Under the pieces are notes generated by a model that was given only the letters and a program-made list of their open reading frames with translations, ran no database searches and was not told the DNA's origin. Positions 1 through 7,276 of a stretch of DNA of 13,305 nucleotides are shown one piece after another. How positions within the stretch are numbered: the stretch's first letter is position 1; every line of letters starts with the position of its first letter. This stretch comes from Gemmatimonadota bacterium (lineage in GTDB: Bacteria; Gemmatimonadota; Gemmatimonadetes; Gemmatimonadales; GWC2-71-9): positions 1-13,305 of the forward strand of contig JACPAP010000266.1 in the NCBI GenBank assembly GCA_016180765.1, in the 5' to 3' direction. The translations under genes were made by a program, and so were the position numbers.

Positions 1-1
1 C

Positions 2-1915
2 AACGGCATCAGCCGGTTCTACGAGACGTTCGGGAATAGTGGGGCGGACACCTACCTGCGCGATCTGCGGGGCCAAACCTATGCGGGGGACTCGGTGACT
101 ACGGCGCAGTGGTACCGGCCGTGGCCACCCACGGCCAAGGTCCGCTGGTCGCTCCGCAACTACACCAACTTCATGCAGGGCGGTGTGCTCGCCTCGCTGG
201 ATTACGCGGCGCGGAACGCTCGGGATCTGTTGGTCAACTTCTGGCAAAAGGGCTTCAACAGTCTTGAGCGGGGGCGCACGCGCGCGCCTCATGCCTTCCT
301 GATTCCGGCACTCGACCAGCAGCGGGACCCGCGGCGGGCGGCGTATCTGGTGAACCAGCTTCGGCGGCATGCCATCGAGGTCCATCGCTCGACCGACACG
401 CTGCCCGGGAGCTTCGTGGTGAAGCTGGACCAGCCGTATCGGGACTTGGCGGTGAACCTGCTCACCAAGCAGGACTACCCCAGCTCGGCGCGCTACCCGC
501 CATACGACGACATCGCCTGGACCTTGGGGCTGCTGTACGGGGTCGAGGTGCAGCCGGTCAACGACCCCAAAGTACTCACCTGGCGCGGCCTCGAGCCGTT
601 GCGCGACACGGTGGCCTGGTTTGGCAGCGTGAGCCGAGGCACAGCAGCCGGGGCCGGCAACGGTTCCACTGAGAGCCGACAGCCGATAGTTGACAGCTGG
701 TTGTTGAACTACACCGGCCAGGCGGAACTCCTGCCGGCCCTATACGCCCTGCGCCAGCGCGAGGCGCGCTCGGCGGCGTTGGTGGCGGAGACCACGTTCA
801 CCGCGTCCGGGAGGGAGTGGACCCCGGGCACCGTGATCCTGGAAGGGTTGACGGCCACGGGCGCCGACTGGCTGGCCCAGCAGTATGGGCTGACGCTGGT
901 GCAAGCGGCGGCCCCGGATGTGCGAAGGCACGTCCTGGATCTCCCACGGGTAGCCATCTACCACACCTGGTTCTCGACCCAGGACGATGGCTGGGTGCGC
1001 TACTGGTTCGACCAGCTGGGCATTCCGTACACCTCCATCCACAAGGACGACGTGCGGGCCGGGAATCTGCGCCGTCGGTTCGATGTGATTCTGGTGCCCA
1101 CGGCGGGTGGGCAGGGCCCGCAGTGGATCCACGAGATTGACAAGAAGTGGGGGCCGCTGCCGTACACCAAGACGGCCGAGTTTGCGTCGCACGGAACGCC
1201 GAGCACCACCACCGATATGACCGGCGGCCCGGGGTTCCTGGGGATGGCGGAGCTGGAGCGGTTCCTGGACGCGGGCGGGACGCTGATCACCATCGAGAAC
1301 GCCACTCGGCTGGCCACCGAGACCGGGTTGGTCCGCGAGCTTCAGGAGTACCAGCCGTCCGGGCTGTTCCACCCGGGCTCGATCGTGACGGTCAAGGCGC
1401 GCCGGCTGAATCACCCCGTGCTATACGGTTTTCCGGAGACCACGCACGTGTTCCGCGGCAATGCGCCGTTGTGGCGCACGGCGAGAAGGGATCGCGGGAT
1501 GATCGTGCTTCAGTATGGCACCGAGCCGTTGGCGGATGAGAGAGACACGCTGGTTGCTGAGATCATGGGGATGCCGGGTGCGGCAGGGGCAGCAGGGACG
1601 CCGGGAGCGGCCGAGGCAGGAAGGGCCGGAGGAGTGGGAGCCGCCGCAGGGGCGGCAGAGGAGGGTGGCGGGCGGCCGCAGGGAGCCGCGGCGGAGGAAT
1701 CTGGCACCCGGCCCCGCGGCCAGCCGTACGTCTTGAGTGGGATGGTTCGCAACAACAACCAGATCGTGGGTCACGGCGCTGTGTTCGACGTGCCGGCGGG
1801 AGCCAACGATGCGGGGCGAGTGATCGCGTTCACGTTCAACCCGTTGCACCGATTCTTGAATCATCACGACGCGCCCATGGTGTTCAACGCCATTCTCAAT
1901 TGGAACGATCAGTAA
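2..1915 (+). CDS. M14 family zinc carboxypeptidase-like protein, C-terminal part (5' end outside window)
   Basis: The reading frame is open from base 2 to the TAA at 1913-1915, giving 637 residues. The GTG at 95 is internal, because the family-like sequence continues upstream of it. The first residues (GISRFYETFG) resemble the end of an M14 catalytic domain, and the Glu encoded at 23-25 is probably the catalytic general base. The zinc ligands must lie before the window. A middle region follows (WYRPWPPTAKVRWS and on). From about 947 comes a class I glutamine-amidotransferase-like domain (RVAIYHTWF, RRRFDVILVP), as in large bacterial M14 proteins. This arrangement is typical of secreted or periplasmic peptidases, but the signal peptide cannot be seen. 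Two stretches look inserted: a hydrophilic loop around 640-700, and an Ala/Gly-rich linker at about 1577-1720 that splits the last domain from its final strands (VFDVPAG to VFNAILNWND). The next gene overlaps its end by 16 bp. The family call is firm; the substrate is unknown. Confidence 0.85.
   Translation, partial: NGISRFYETFGNSGADTYLRDLRGQTYAGDSVTTAQWYRPWPPTAKVRWSLRNYTNFMQGGVLASLDYAARNARDLLVNFWQKGFNSLERGRTRAPHAFLIPALDQQRDPRRAAYLVNQLRRHAIEVHRSTDTLPGSFVVKLDQPYRDLAVNLLTKQDYPSSARYPPYDDIAWTLGLLYGVEVQPVNDPKVLTWRGLEPLRDTVAWFGSVSRGTAAGAGNGSTESRQPIVDSWLLNYTGQAELLPALYALRQREARSAALVAETTFTASGREWTPGTVILEGLTATGADWLAQQYGLTLVQAAAPDVRRHVLDLPRVAIYHTWFSTQDDGWVRYWFDQLGIPYTSIHKDDVRAGNLRRRFDVILVPTAGGQGPQWIHEIDKKWGPLPYTKTAEFASHGTPSTTTDMTGGPGFLGMAELERFLDAGGTLITIENATRLATETGLVRELQEYQPSGLFHPGSIVTVKARRLNHPVLYGFPETTHVFRGNAPLWRTARRDRGMIVLQYGTEPLADERDTLVAEIMGMPGAAGAAGTPGAAEAGRAGGVGAAAGAAEEGGGRPQGAAAEESGTRPRGQPYVLSGMVRNNNQIVGHGAVFDVPAGANDAGRVIAFTFNPLHRFLNHHDAPMVFNAILNWNDQ
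670..697 (+). repeat. Degenerate 7-bp tandem repeat (4 units) inside the M14 gene
   Basis: Four consecutive heptamers read TGAGAGC, CGACAGC, CGATAGT and TGACAGC, with consensus YGAYAGC. The period of 7 is not a multiple of 3, so the repeat did not arise from a repeated peptide. It encodes part of a hydrophilic loop (TESRQPIVDSW) within the M14 protein. Confidence 0.6.
1577..1720 (+). other. Ala/Gly-rich low-complexity linker coded in the M14 gene
   Basis: About 48 residues made almost only of Ala, Gly, Glu, Pro and Arg (GAAGAAGTPGAAEAG and similar) interrupt the glutamine-amidotransferase-like C-terminal domain. The coding strand is strongly purine-rich, with many GGG and GGAGG runs. It is probably a disordered surface insertion. 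Recognisable sequence resumes at about RGQPYVLSG. The frame stays open across it, so there is no sign of a frameshift. Confidence 0.6.
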
Positions 1916-3291
1916 GCACGGAGTGGCCGGGCCCGGGGCCGTGGCTGGCCCTAGGGCTGGCCGTCTCGCTGGCGGCGTGCGACGGCCGCGTGGGCATGCG
2001 TTTCGCGACCTCCACGCCGCGTGAGACGTACGAGGCCCGGCTTCGGGAGCTGGGGCTCCACACCACGGCCTTAGGGCGAGACTGGGCGGCGGCCGCGGAG
2101 CGGGCCCTGGGGGCGCCGGTTTCGGTGGTGCTGCCACACCACGAGGTGCGTTACCTCGATCCCAGGCAAGCGGCGGCCGTGGCGTACCGCCTGTCGCTGG
2201 AGCGCGGCCAGCGAGTCGCGGCCCGGATCGAGGTCGCCGACACCCAGCCGAGCGATCTCACGTTCTTTCTAGATCTCTTCTTTCTCCCGGATAGCGTCAC
2301 GCCGCCGCAGCCGGTGGCCAGCGCCGACTCGTCGGCGTGGGAGTTCGAGTACGTGGCGATGCGGCCGGGCGACTATGTGTTGCGGCTGCAGCCGGAGCTG
2401 TTGCGGGGCGGCCGGATCACGCTCACGGTCAGTGCGCACGCGTCGTTGGAGTTTCCGGTGGCGGGCATGGATCTGGGCACGCTGCGGAGCCGGTTTGGGG
2501 CGCCGCGCGATGCCGGGCGCCGTGAGCACCACGGCGTGGATTTGTTCGCTCCCCGGGGGACGGCGGTACTTGCGGCTGCGGCGGGATGGGTCTCCTGGGT
2601 GGGAACCAATCGACTGGGTGGGAACGTGGTCTGGTTGCGGGATGCGCGTTACGGCCGCCGGCTGTACTACGCGCACCTCGACCGCCATGCGGTAGAGGAA
2701 GACAGGTGGGTGGAGCCTGGGGACACGCTAGGGTTCGTCGGCAACACGGGCAACGCCCGCACCACGCGGCCGCACCTCCATTTCGGCATCTACATCCGCG
2801 GTGAGGGGCCGGTGGACCCGTACTTCCACCTGTTGGAGCCGACGGGGAGACTGCCCTTGTTCGCCGGCGATTCGAGTCTGGTGGGAGGTTGGGGTCGGGT
2901 CACCTCCTCGGGTGGCCGGTTACGCGCTCGGGCGGAGGGATCGGCACCGCCTATTGTGGCGCTTCCCGGAGACGCCCCAGTCCAGGTGCTGGCTGGGGTG
3001 GGCCCGTGGTACCTGGCGCGGTTGCCCAGCGGCAAGGAGGGCTACGTGAGCCTGCGCGAGGTACGGCCGCTTCAGCCGTTGTACTCGGCGGCGGTGGCGG
3101 CCGGGTCGGTGCTTCGCTCGGCCCCGGGGACGTTAGGGGCAGCGACGGAATCGCTCGCAAGAGGCGAAGTCGTCCCGGTCCTCGGACGGTACGGCAATCA
3201 GGTCTTGGTGCGGCACCCGAGTGGGCTGCTTGGATGGATGGGATCAGAGTCCCTGGTGGTGAGCGGCGGCGGCGTGGCAGGGGTGCAGTAG
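1900..3291 (+). CDS. M23/LytM-family metallopeptidase lipoprotein with SH3-like C-terminal domains
   Basis: This 463-residue protein is probably an outer-envelope lipoprotein that cuts or binds peptidoglycan. A hydrophobic segment ends in a lipobox, LAAC, with the modified Cys at residue 27. An N-terminal region of unknown fold (about 30-190) follows, then a LytM domain (about 195-315). The domain has the zinc motif HxxxD (His210, Asp214) and the HxH motif (HLHFG, His292 and His294), so it looks catalytically complete. Residues about 335-390 and 395-455 resemble two SH3-like domains, each with a short GYVSL/GWMGSESL strand, of the kind that bind cell wall. The TTG start at 1900 is chosen because no ATG or GTG lies before the lipobox. 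It overlaps the end of the M14 gene by 16 bp and has no clear Shine-Dalgarno, so translation probably depends on coupling. The signal peptide is unusual in having only one basic residue. Family assignment is firm; the start is less sure. Confidence 0.85.
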   Translation: MERSVSTEWPGPGPWLALGLAVSLAACDGRVGMRFATSTPRETYEARLRELGLHTTALGRDWAAAAERALGAPVSVVLPHHEVRYLDPRQAAAVAYRLSLERGQRVAARIEVADTQPSDLTFFLDLFFLPDSVTPPQPVASADSSAWEFEYVAMRPGDYVLRLQPELLRGGRITLTVSAHASLEFPVAGMDLGTLRSRFGAPRDAGRREHHGVDLFAPRGTAVLAAAAGWVSWVGTNRLGGNVVWLRDARYGRRLYYAHLDRHAVEEDRWVEPGDTLGFVGNTGNARTTRPHLHFGIYIRGEGPVDPYFHLLEPTGRLPLFAGDSSLVGGWGRVTSSGGRLRARAEGSAPPIVALPGDAPVQVLAGVGPWYLARLPSGKEGYVSLREVRPLQPLYSAAVAAGSVLRSAPGTLGAATESLARGEVVPVLGRYGNQVLVRHPSGLLGWMGSESLVVSGGGVAGVQ

Positions 3292-3409
3292 AAACCCTGA
3301 TTGCTCCACACAGAAAGCGCCATACTTGCAGCCCGGTTGGGGGGATGCGAAAGGTTGGGCTCACGGCAACACTTGCGCAGATGGCAGCGGGCGCCAGCCC
3401 TGCCGCTGA
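3292..3409. other. Convergent intergenic gap
   Basis: The gap lies between the stops of the M23 gene (+) and the fused E1 gene (-). It contains no credible gene. The only structure seen is a GC-rich hairpin at 3383-3404. Confidence 0.6.
3383..3404. terminator. Possible shared hairpin between convergent genes
   Basis: GGCA and GGGC pair with GCCC and TGCC around a 4-base GCCA loop, with a 2-base bulge, giving about 8 base pairs. It sits just after the stops of both convergent genes, where a two-way terminator would be expected. Neither strand carries a T-tract after the stem, so intrinsic termination is doubtful. Confidence 0.25.
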
Positions 3410-5548
3410 CTAAAACCGGTGCACCTCCCGCACCGCCTCTACCACATCGGCGGGCTGCGGCAGGATCAGGTCCTCCAGCTCCGGCGCGTACGCCACGAAG
3501 GTGTCCGTCGAGGCCACCCTCCGGACCGGCGCGTCGAGCCAGGCGAACCATTCGTCCGCGATCCGCGCCGCAATCTCGGCGCCGTAGCCCCAGGACAAGG
3601 CGTCCTCGTACGCCACGATCACCTTGTTGGATCGCTTGACCGACTCGCCGATCGTGGCCCAGTCCACGGGGCTGAGCGACCGCAGATCGATCACCTCGAC
3701 GCTGATCCCGTCCGCCTCGGCCACCTGCTGCGCCGCCGCCAACGCCCGCTGCACCACCGCCCCGTAGGTCACCACCGTCACGTCCGCCCCCTGCCGCACC
3801 ACCTTCGCCTTGCCGAACGGGATCATGAAGTTGGGGCCGGGGTACGGCGCTTTGTTGTAGGTCTGGCGATAGAGATGCTTGTGCTCGAGGAAGATGACGG
3901 GATCGTCGCACCGAATGGCCGTGCGCAGGAGCCCGTTGGCATCCAGCGCCGTCGACGGACAGACGACGCGCAATCCGGGAATCCCGGTATAGATGGCCGC
4001 GCCGGTCTGCGAATGGTACGGCCCGCCGCCCTTGAGGTATCCGCCATACGTCACCCGCACCACCACCGGCGCGCTGAACGTGTTGTTGCTCCGCCAGCGC
4101 AGCGTCGCCAGCTCGTCCCTGAGCTGCATGTAGGCGGGCCAGATGTAGTCGAAGAACTGGATCTCGATGACCGGCTTGAGCCCGCGAGTGGCCAGTCCCA
4201 CGGCGCGTCCCACGATGTTGGCTTCCGCGAGGGGCGAATTGTACACCCGGTCGCTGCCGAACTTGCGCTGGAGCCCCCAGGTCACCTTGAAGACGCCGCC
4301 CTTCCCCTTGACTTTGCCCAGGTGCGTCTCGCGCGAGGCATCGGCTACGTCTTGGCCGAAGACGATGATCCGGGGATCGTGAGCCATCTCGTCCCTGAGG
4401 CAACCATTCAGCAAGTCCACCATGGTCGTCGGCTCGCCCGAGAATTGCGGATCCTCTTCCGTGTCGAACCGCTCGCCGGTGGGGTCCACGTCCGGCGAGT
4501 ATACGTACAGCCCCACCGTGTCGGAGCCCGGTTGGGGCGAGGCCAGGGCCAGGTCGGCCGCCAGGCTGACTTCCTCGTCCACGCCGGAGCGGATCTGCTC
4601 CAGCTCCGCTTCGGTGGCGAGCCCCTCCGCCAGCAGCCGGGCGGGGAAGGTGGTGACCGGATCTCGCGCGGCATCGGCCGCCCGCTCCTCGGGCGGACGG
4701 TACAGGATCTCGTCGTCCGACAGGGAGTGGGAGTAGGGCCGAATCACGCTGGCATGCACCAGCGCGGGTCCCTTGCGCCCGCGAACGTGCGCCACGGCGC
4801 GGCTCACCACCTCGTACGAGGCGACCGGATCGCACCCATCCACGGTCTCGATGAACAAGTCCGGGAAGTTGGCGACCAGCTTGGACACCGATCCCCCGGC
4901 CGTCTGCACCTCCCTCGGCACCGAGATGGCGTACTCGTTGTCCTCGATCAGGAAGAGAATCGGCAGTTTGAGGTTGGAGGCGGTGTTCATCGCCTCCCAG
5001 AACTCGCCCTCGCTGGTGGCCCCGTCGCCGCCGGAGCAGTAGACGACCTCATCCGGCCTGGCCCACTGTTCGCGATCCGCGATGTCCTTGATCCGGTCGT
5101 ACCGCAGCCAGGCTTCGGCACACCCCACCGCGCCGAGGAACTGGGTGCCCGTGGGACTGGACTGGCTCACGATGTTGAGCGCCCTGTGCCCCCAGTGCGA
5201 CGGCATCTGCCGGCCACCCGAATTGGGGTCCGCCGCGGCGGCCACCGCCGAGAGCAGCATCTCCGTGGGCGTCATGCCGAGGGCGAGACAGAGGGCGCGA
5301 TCCCGATAATACGGATAGAACCAGTCGTAGCCCGGCTGGAGCACCTTGCCCGCGGCGACCAGCACGGCCTCGTGCCCTGCCCCCGAGATCTGGAAGAAGA
5401 TCCGGTTCTGGCGTTTGAGTTGGATTTCCTTGTCGTCGAGCCGTCGCGAGAGCAGCATCAGCCGGTACATCTCGAGGAGATCCGCCTTCTGGAGCCGGGC
5501 GGCAGGACCCTTGGCGGGAGCCGCGCGAGACTTGGTGCGTGGGGGCAT
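3410..5548 (-). CDS. Fused alpha/beta E1 component of a 2-oxo-acid dehydrogenase complex
   Basis: This thiamine-diphosphate enzyme of 712 residues decarboxylates a 2-oxo acid (pyruvate or branched-chain type) and passes the acyl group to a lipoyl E2 partner. Residues about 20-345 form the alpha-like half, with the ThDP/Mg motif from GDG (174-176) to Asn204 (EDNEYAIS). Residues about 375-712 form the beta-like half, with EANIVGRAVGLA, the GPYHSQ motif whose His is the expected catalytic residue, and a transketolase C-terminal domain (VTYGAVVQRAL, IDLRSLSPVDW). In most bacteria these are two proteins; single-chain versions are known. The N-terminal 20 residues are basic and Ala/Pro-rich. The ATG at 5548 is 13 bp after the stop of the 84-aa gene, with only a weak AAAGG far upstream. 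No E2 or E3 is in the window, so the substrate is undecided; sequence style leans toward the branched-chain/acetoin-like family. Confidence 0.92.
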   Translation of the reverse strand: MPPRTKSRAAPAKGPAARLQKADLLEMYRLMLLSRRLDDKEIQLKRQNRIFFQISGAGHEAVLVAAGKVLQPGYDWFYPYYRDRALCLALGMTPTEMLLSAVAAAADPNSGGRQMPSHWGHRALNIVSQSSPTGTQFLGAVGCAEAWLRYDRIKDIADREQWARPDEVVYCSGGDGATSEGEFWEAMNTASNLKLPILFLIEDNEYAISVPREVQTAGGSVSKLVANFPDLFIETVDGCDPVASYEVVSRAVAHVRGRKGPALVHASVIRPYSHSLSDDEILYRPPEERAADAARDPVTTFPARLLAEGLATEAELEQIRSGVDEEVSLAADLALASPQPGSDTVGLYVYSPDVDPTGERFDTEEDPQFSGEPTTMVDLLNGCLRDEMAHDPRIIVFGQDVADASRETHLGKVKGKGGVFKVTWGLQRKFGSDRVYNSPLAEANIVGRAVGLATRGLKPVIEIQFFDYIWPAYMQLRDELATLRWRSNNTFSAPVVVRVTYGGYLKGGGPYHSQTGAAIYTGIPGLRVVCPSTALDANGLLRTAIRCDDPVIFLEHKHLYRQTYNKAPYPGPNFMIPFGKAKVVRQGADVTVVTYGAVVQRALAAAQQVAEADGISVEVIDLRSLSPVDWATIGESVKRSNKVIVAYEDALSWGYGAEIAARIADEWFAWLDAPVRRVASTDTFVAYAPELEDLILPQPADVVEAVREVHRF

Positions 5549-5561
5549 GGCAGAAGATATC

Positions 5562-5816
5562 TTAGCCTTTGAGCTTCGTCAGCTTGTGGACCGCCGCCAG
5601 CTTATCCACAGCGCTCTTGATACCGCCGCTCTCGCCCGGGGCCCGAAGCGCGTCCCGAATGTCCAACAGGACTTCCAACAACAGCTGCTCCCGCTGGTAT
5701 GCCGCGTCGAGGTCCAGCATCCGGGCGGCGTCACCGGCCTCCTTGGCGCGGTTGTACGCCTCACGGTAGACGGTTTCCAGGTTCGCCAGGATGCGGGCGC
5801 GCGGGCGCGGGCTCAT
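5562..5816 (-). CDS. Unrecognised 84-aa helical protein upstream of fused E1
   Basis: I do not recognise the family. The protein is small, charged and predicted mostly alpha-helical: a long helix from LANLETVYREAYNRA through AYQREQLLLEVLLDIRDAL, a Gly/Ser break, then a second short Lys-rich helix at the C terminus (DKLAAVHKLTKLKG). No membrane segment, signal peptide or cysteine is present. The ATG at 5816 is preferred over the GTG at 5822 because a GGAG stands five bases before it, while the same GGAG would abut the GTG. The stop is 13 bp before the E1 start, so the two are probably co-transcribed. That suggests, but does not show, a role linked to the dehydrogenase. The reading frame and ribosome site make it a likely real gene. 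Confidence 0.6.
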   Translation of the reverse strand: MSPRPRARILANLETVYREAYNRAKEAGDAARMLDLDAAYQREQLLLEVLLDIRDALRAPGESGGIKSAVDKLAAVHKLTKLKG

Positions 5817-5821
5817 GATCA

Positions 5822-5825
5822 CTCC
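5822..5825 (-). promoter_or_regulatory. Shine-Dalgarno GGAG for the 84-aa gene
   Basis: GGAG on the - strand stands five bases before the ATG at 5816. It decides that start over the GTG two codons upstream. Confidence 0.5.
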
Positions 5826-5854
5826 AACATCAAGATGCCATGAATCAACTGATC

Positions 5855-5963
5855 ACCGCAGAGAGCGCAGAGACGAACTGAGAGGGCGCAGAGAGTGTTG
5901 TCATTCTACCCATCTCTCATGGTCTCTGCGTTCTCTCTGTACCTTCTCTGCGCCCTCTGCGGT
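5855..5963. repeat. Large imperfect inverted repeat built of CGCAGAG heptamers
   Basis: The left arm (5855-5894) and right arm (5923-5963) are inverted copies. By hand alignment they match at 34 of 41 columns with one gap, around a 28-base loop. Each arm holds three CGCAGAG units: left at 5857, 5866 and 5887; right, as CTCTGCG, at 5924, 5946 and 5955. The outer ends are perfect (ACCGCAGAG against CTCTGCGGT). It lies in the non-coding gap between the DUF1015 gene and the 84-aa gene. No target-site duplication is visible. It could be a REP/MITE-like interspersed repeat, a terminator/attenuator stem, or both. Confidence 0.75.
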
Positions 5964-5994
5964 AAAGAACCCGAGGATCTGATACCGCACGGCG

Positions 5995-6023
5995 AAAAAG
6001 GGCCGCCCCGAGACCTAGGGGGC
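5995..6023 (-). terminator. Weak candidate intrinsic terminator after the DUF1015 gene
   Basis: On the - strand, nine bases after the DUF1015 stop, GCCCC pairs with GGGGC around a 9-base loop. Five bases later comes TTTTT. The stem has only five base pairs and the T-run is offset, so the call is tentative. The larger inverted repeat just downstream could do the same job. Confidence 0.3.
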
Positions 6024-6031
6024 AATAGCCG

Positions 6032-7276
6032 TCACGGTGTAGGGCGGCCGTAGTTGAGAAACACCAGCCCGCTCGGCACCTTGGGCGTAAAGAAGGTCGC
6101 CTTGGGCGGCATGAATTCTGCGGCATCCGCTACCGCGAGCACGTCTTCCACGCCGGGCGGGTTGAGCAGCACGGCCGCGCCGGCCTCTCCGTCTCGCACG
6201 ACTCGCAACGCGATCTCCAGGTCCGGCGTGTAGCGCAGCGTCTTCTCGCCCGCCGCTTGCTTGAGCCACGGCACGACCAGGGTATCCGCCCAGGCGACGT
6301 CCAGCGACCCGACGACCGGGCCCCACCCGGACAACGCCGCCGGCACCGTCCCTTCGCGGCGGGACAGGCGGAATGCCTTGCGCTCCAGGACCACCACGCA
6401 CCCGCCGGGACCACGACCGAGCGCCGTGAGCGCGCCTCGCGCGTCGCCCACGGAGGGCAGGGCCTCGACCACGAAGTGATCCGTCATGCGGGCCAGCACC
6501 TCATCAGGCACCCGCTCCCCCGGGACCAGCCGATGCGTCGGCAACACGACCAAGCCGGGATCGCCGAGCGGGACGATCAGGGCCAGCGTCCGGGTCGCCG
6601 CGGCGTTCTCCGCGCGGTAGGCGACCGTGGTCTCGTAGCGGTGATGGCCGTCGGCGACGTACAGCGGCTCGTGACCGGCCACCGCCGCGAGTGGCGCGGC
6701 ACGAGGTTGGTCCACGCGCCACAGGGAGATCTCGACGCCCTCGAGCTCGGCCTGTGCGAAGGGGTGAGCCGCGGTGACCTCCCCCAGCATCCGCCGGAGC
6801 GCGCCGGTCGAGTCCCGGCTCATCATGAGCAGGGCCTCGCACATCGTGCCGGTGGCCCGGAACAAGTCCAAGCGATCCTGCTTGGGGCCCGCGTGGGTCT
6901 TCTCGTGGGGCTTCACCCGTCCCTTCGCAAAGGGCTCCGCCACCACGGCGGCGATGACGCCGGTCCGCGCGCGTGTGGTCCCACCCGGCGGCACGAAGCG
7001 CTGCGATACGACGTACAGGCCGGGGCCAGGGTCCGCCACCAGCTGACCGGTGTTCCGCCACTGGGCCAAATGCTTCGCGGCGCGCCCATAGCGGTCACCG
7101 TCCCCCTGCGGCAGAATCACGTGGACCACGTTGCAGGCGTGCCGCTCAGCCAGGGCTGCGCGCTCAGCCTCGCCGATGACGTCGTATGGCGGGGCCACGA
7201 CGTCGCTGAGGCGTACGCCGTTCCCGTATCGCTCGCCCACAAACGGGGCGACCAGCGCCGAATGGTTCAACTCCAC
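6032..7276 (-). CDS. DUF1015 family protein
   Basis: The 414-residue protein matches the DUF1015 family along its length. It shows the N-terminal pattern VVAPPYDVI (residues 26-34), HEKT with AGPK (about 124-132), and the signature DGHHRYET (209-216), which is the likely active-site or ligand-binding region. Family members are cytosolic and mostly uncharacterised; a relation to the ParB-like serine-kinase fold has been discussed, but I cannot confirm that activity here. An upstream-extended frame exists to 7477, but that part lies inside rsgA and looks like out-of-frame translation. The GTG at 7276 is chosen because a GGAGG stands ten bases before it and the family-like sequence begins there. 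The gene overlaps the last 10 bp of rsgA, implying coupled translation. The last residues are FLNYGRPTP. It is followed by the non-coding gap with the inverted repeat. Confidence 0.85.
   Translation of the reverse strand: MELNHSALVAPFVGERYGNGVRLSDVVAPPYDVIGEAERAALAERHACNVVHVILPQGDGDRYGRAAKHLAQWRNTGQLVADPGPGLYVVSQRFVPPGGTTRARTGVIAAVVAEPFAKGRVKPHEKTHAGPKQDRLDLFRATGTMCEALLMMSRDSTGALRRMLGEVTAAHPFAQAELEGVEISLWRVDQPRAAPLAAVAGHEPLYVADGHHRYETTVAYRAENAAATRTLALIVPLGDPGLVVLPTHRLVPGERVPDEVLARMTDHFVVEALPSVGDARGALTALGRGPGGCVVVLERKAFRLSRREGTVPAALSGWGPVVGSLDVAWADTLVVPWLKQAAGEKTLRYTPDLEIALRVVRDGEAGAAVLLNPPGVEDVLAVADAAEFMPPKATFFTPKVPSGLVFLNYGRPTP

Noticed and set aside
3310..3366. Hairpin from the GCCC/GGGC blocks in the convergent gap
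   Set aside because: Only four or five base pairs would close a loop of more than 20 bases. The inner GGTTGG blocks are direct, not inverted, repeats.
3198..4835. 545-codon open frame on the - strand
   Set aside because: It is an alternative frame of the E1 gene that runs through the convergent gap into the complement of the M23 gene. Its composition is Gly/Arg-rich with no domain.
3419..5572. 717-codon open frame on the + strand
   Set aside because: It is antisense to the fused E1 gene, whose motifs are unmistakable. The translation is rich in His, Arg and Gly with no domain, as expected from the complement of a GC-rich gene.
5855..5963. CRISPR array
   Set aside because: The repeated units are only 7 bases, irregularly spaced and inverted between arms. 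There are no spacers of uniform length and no cas genes.
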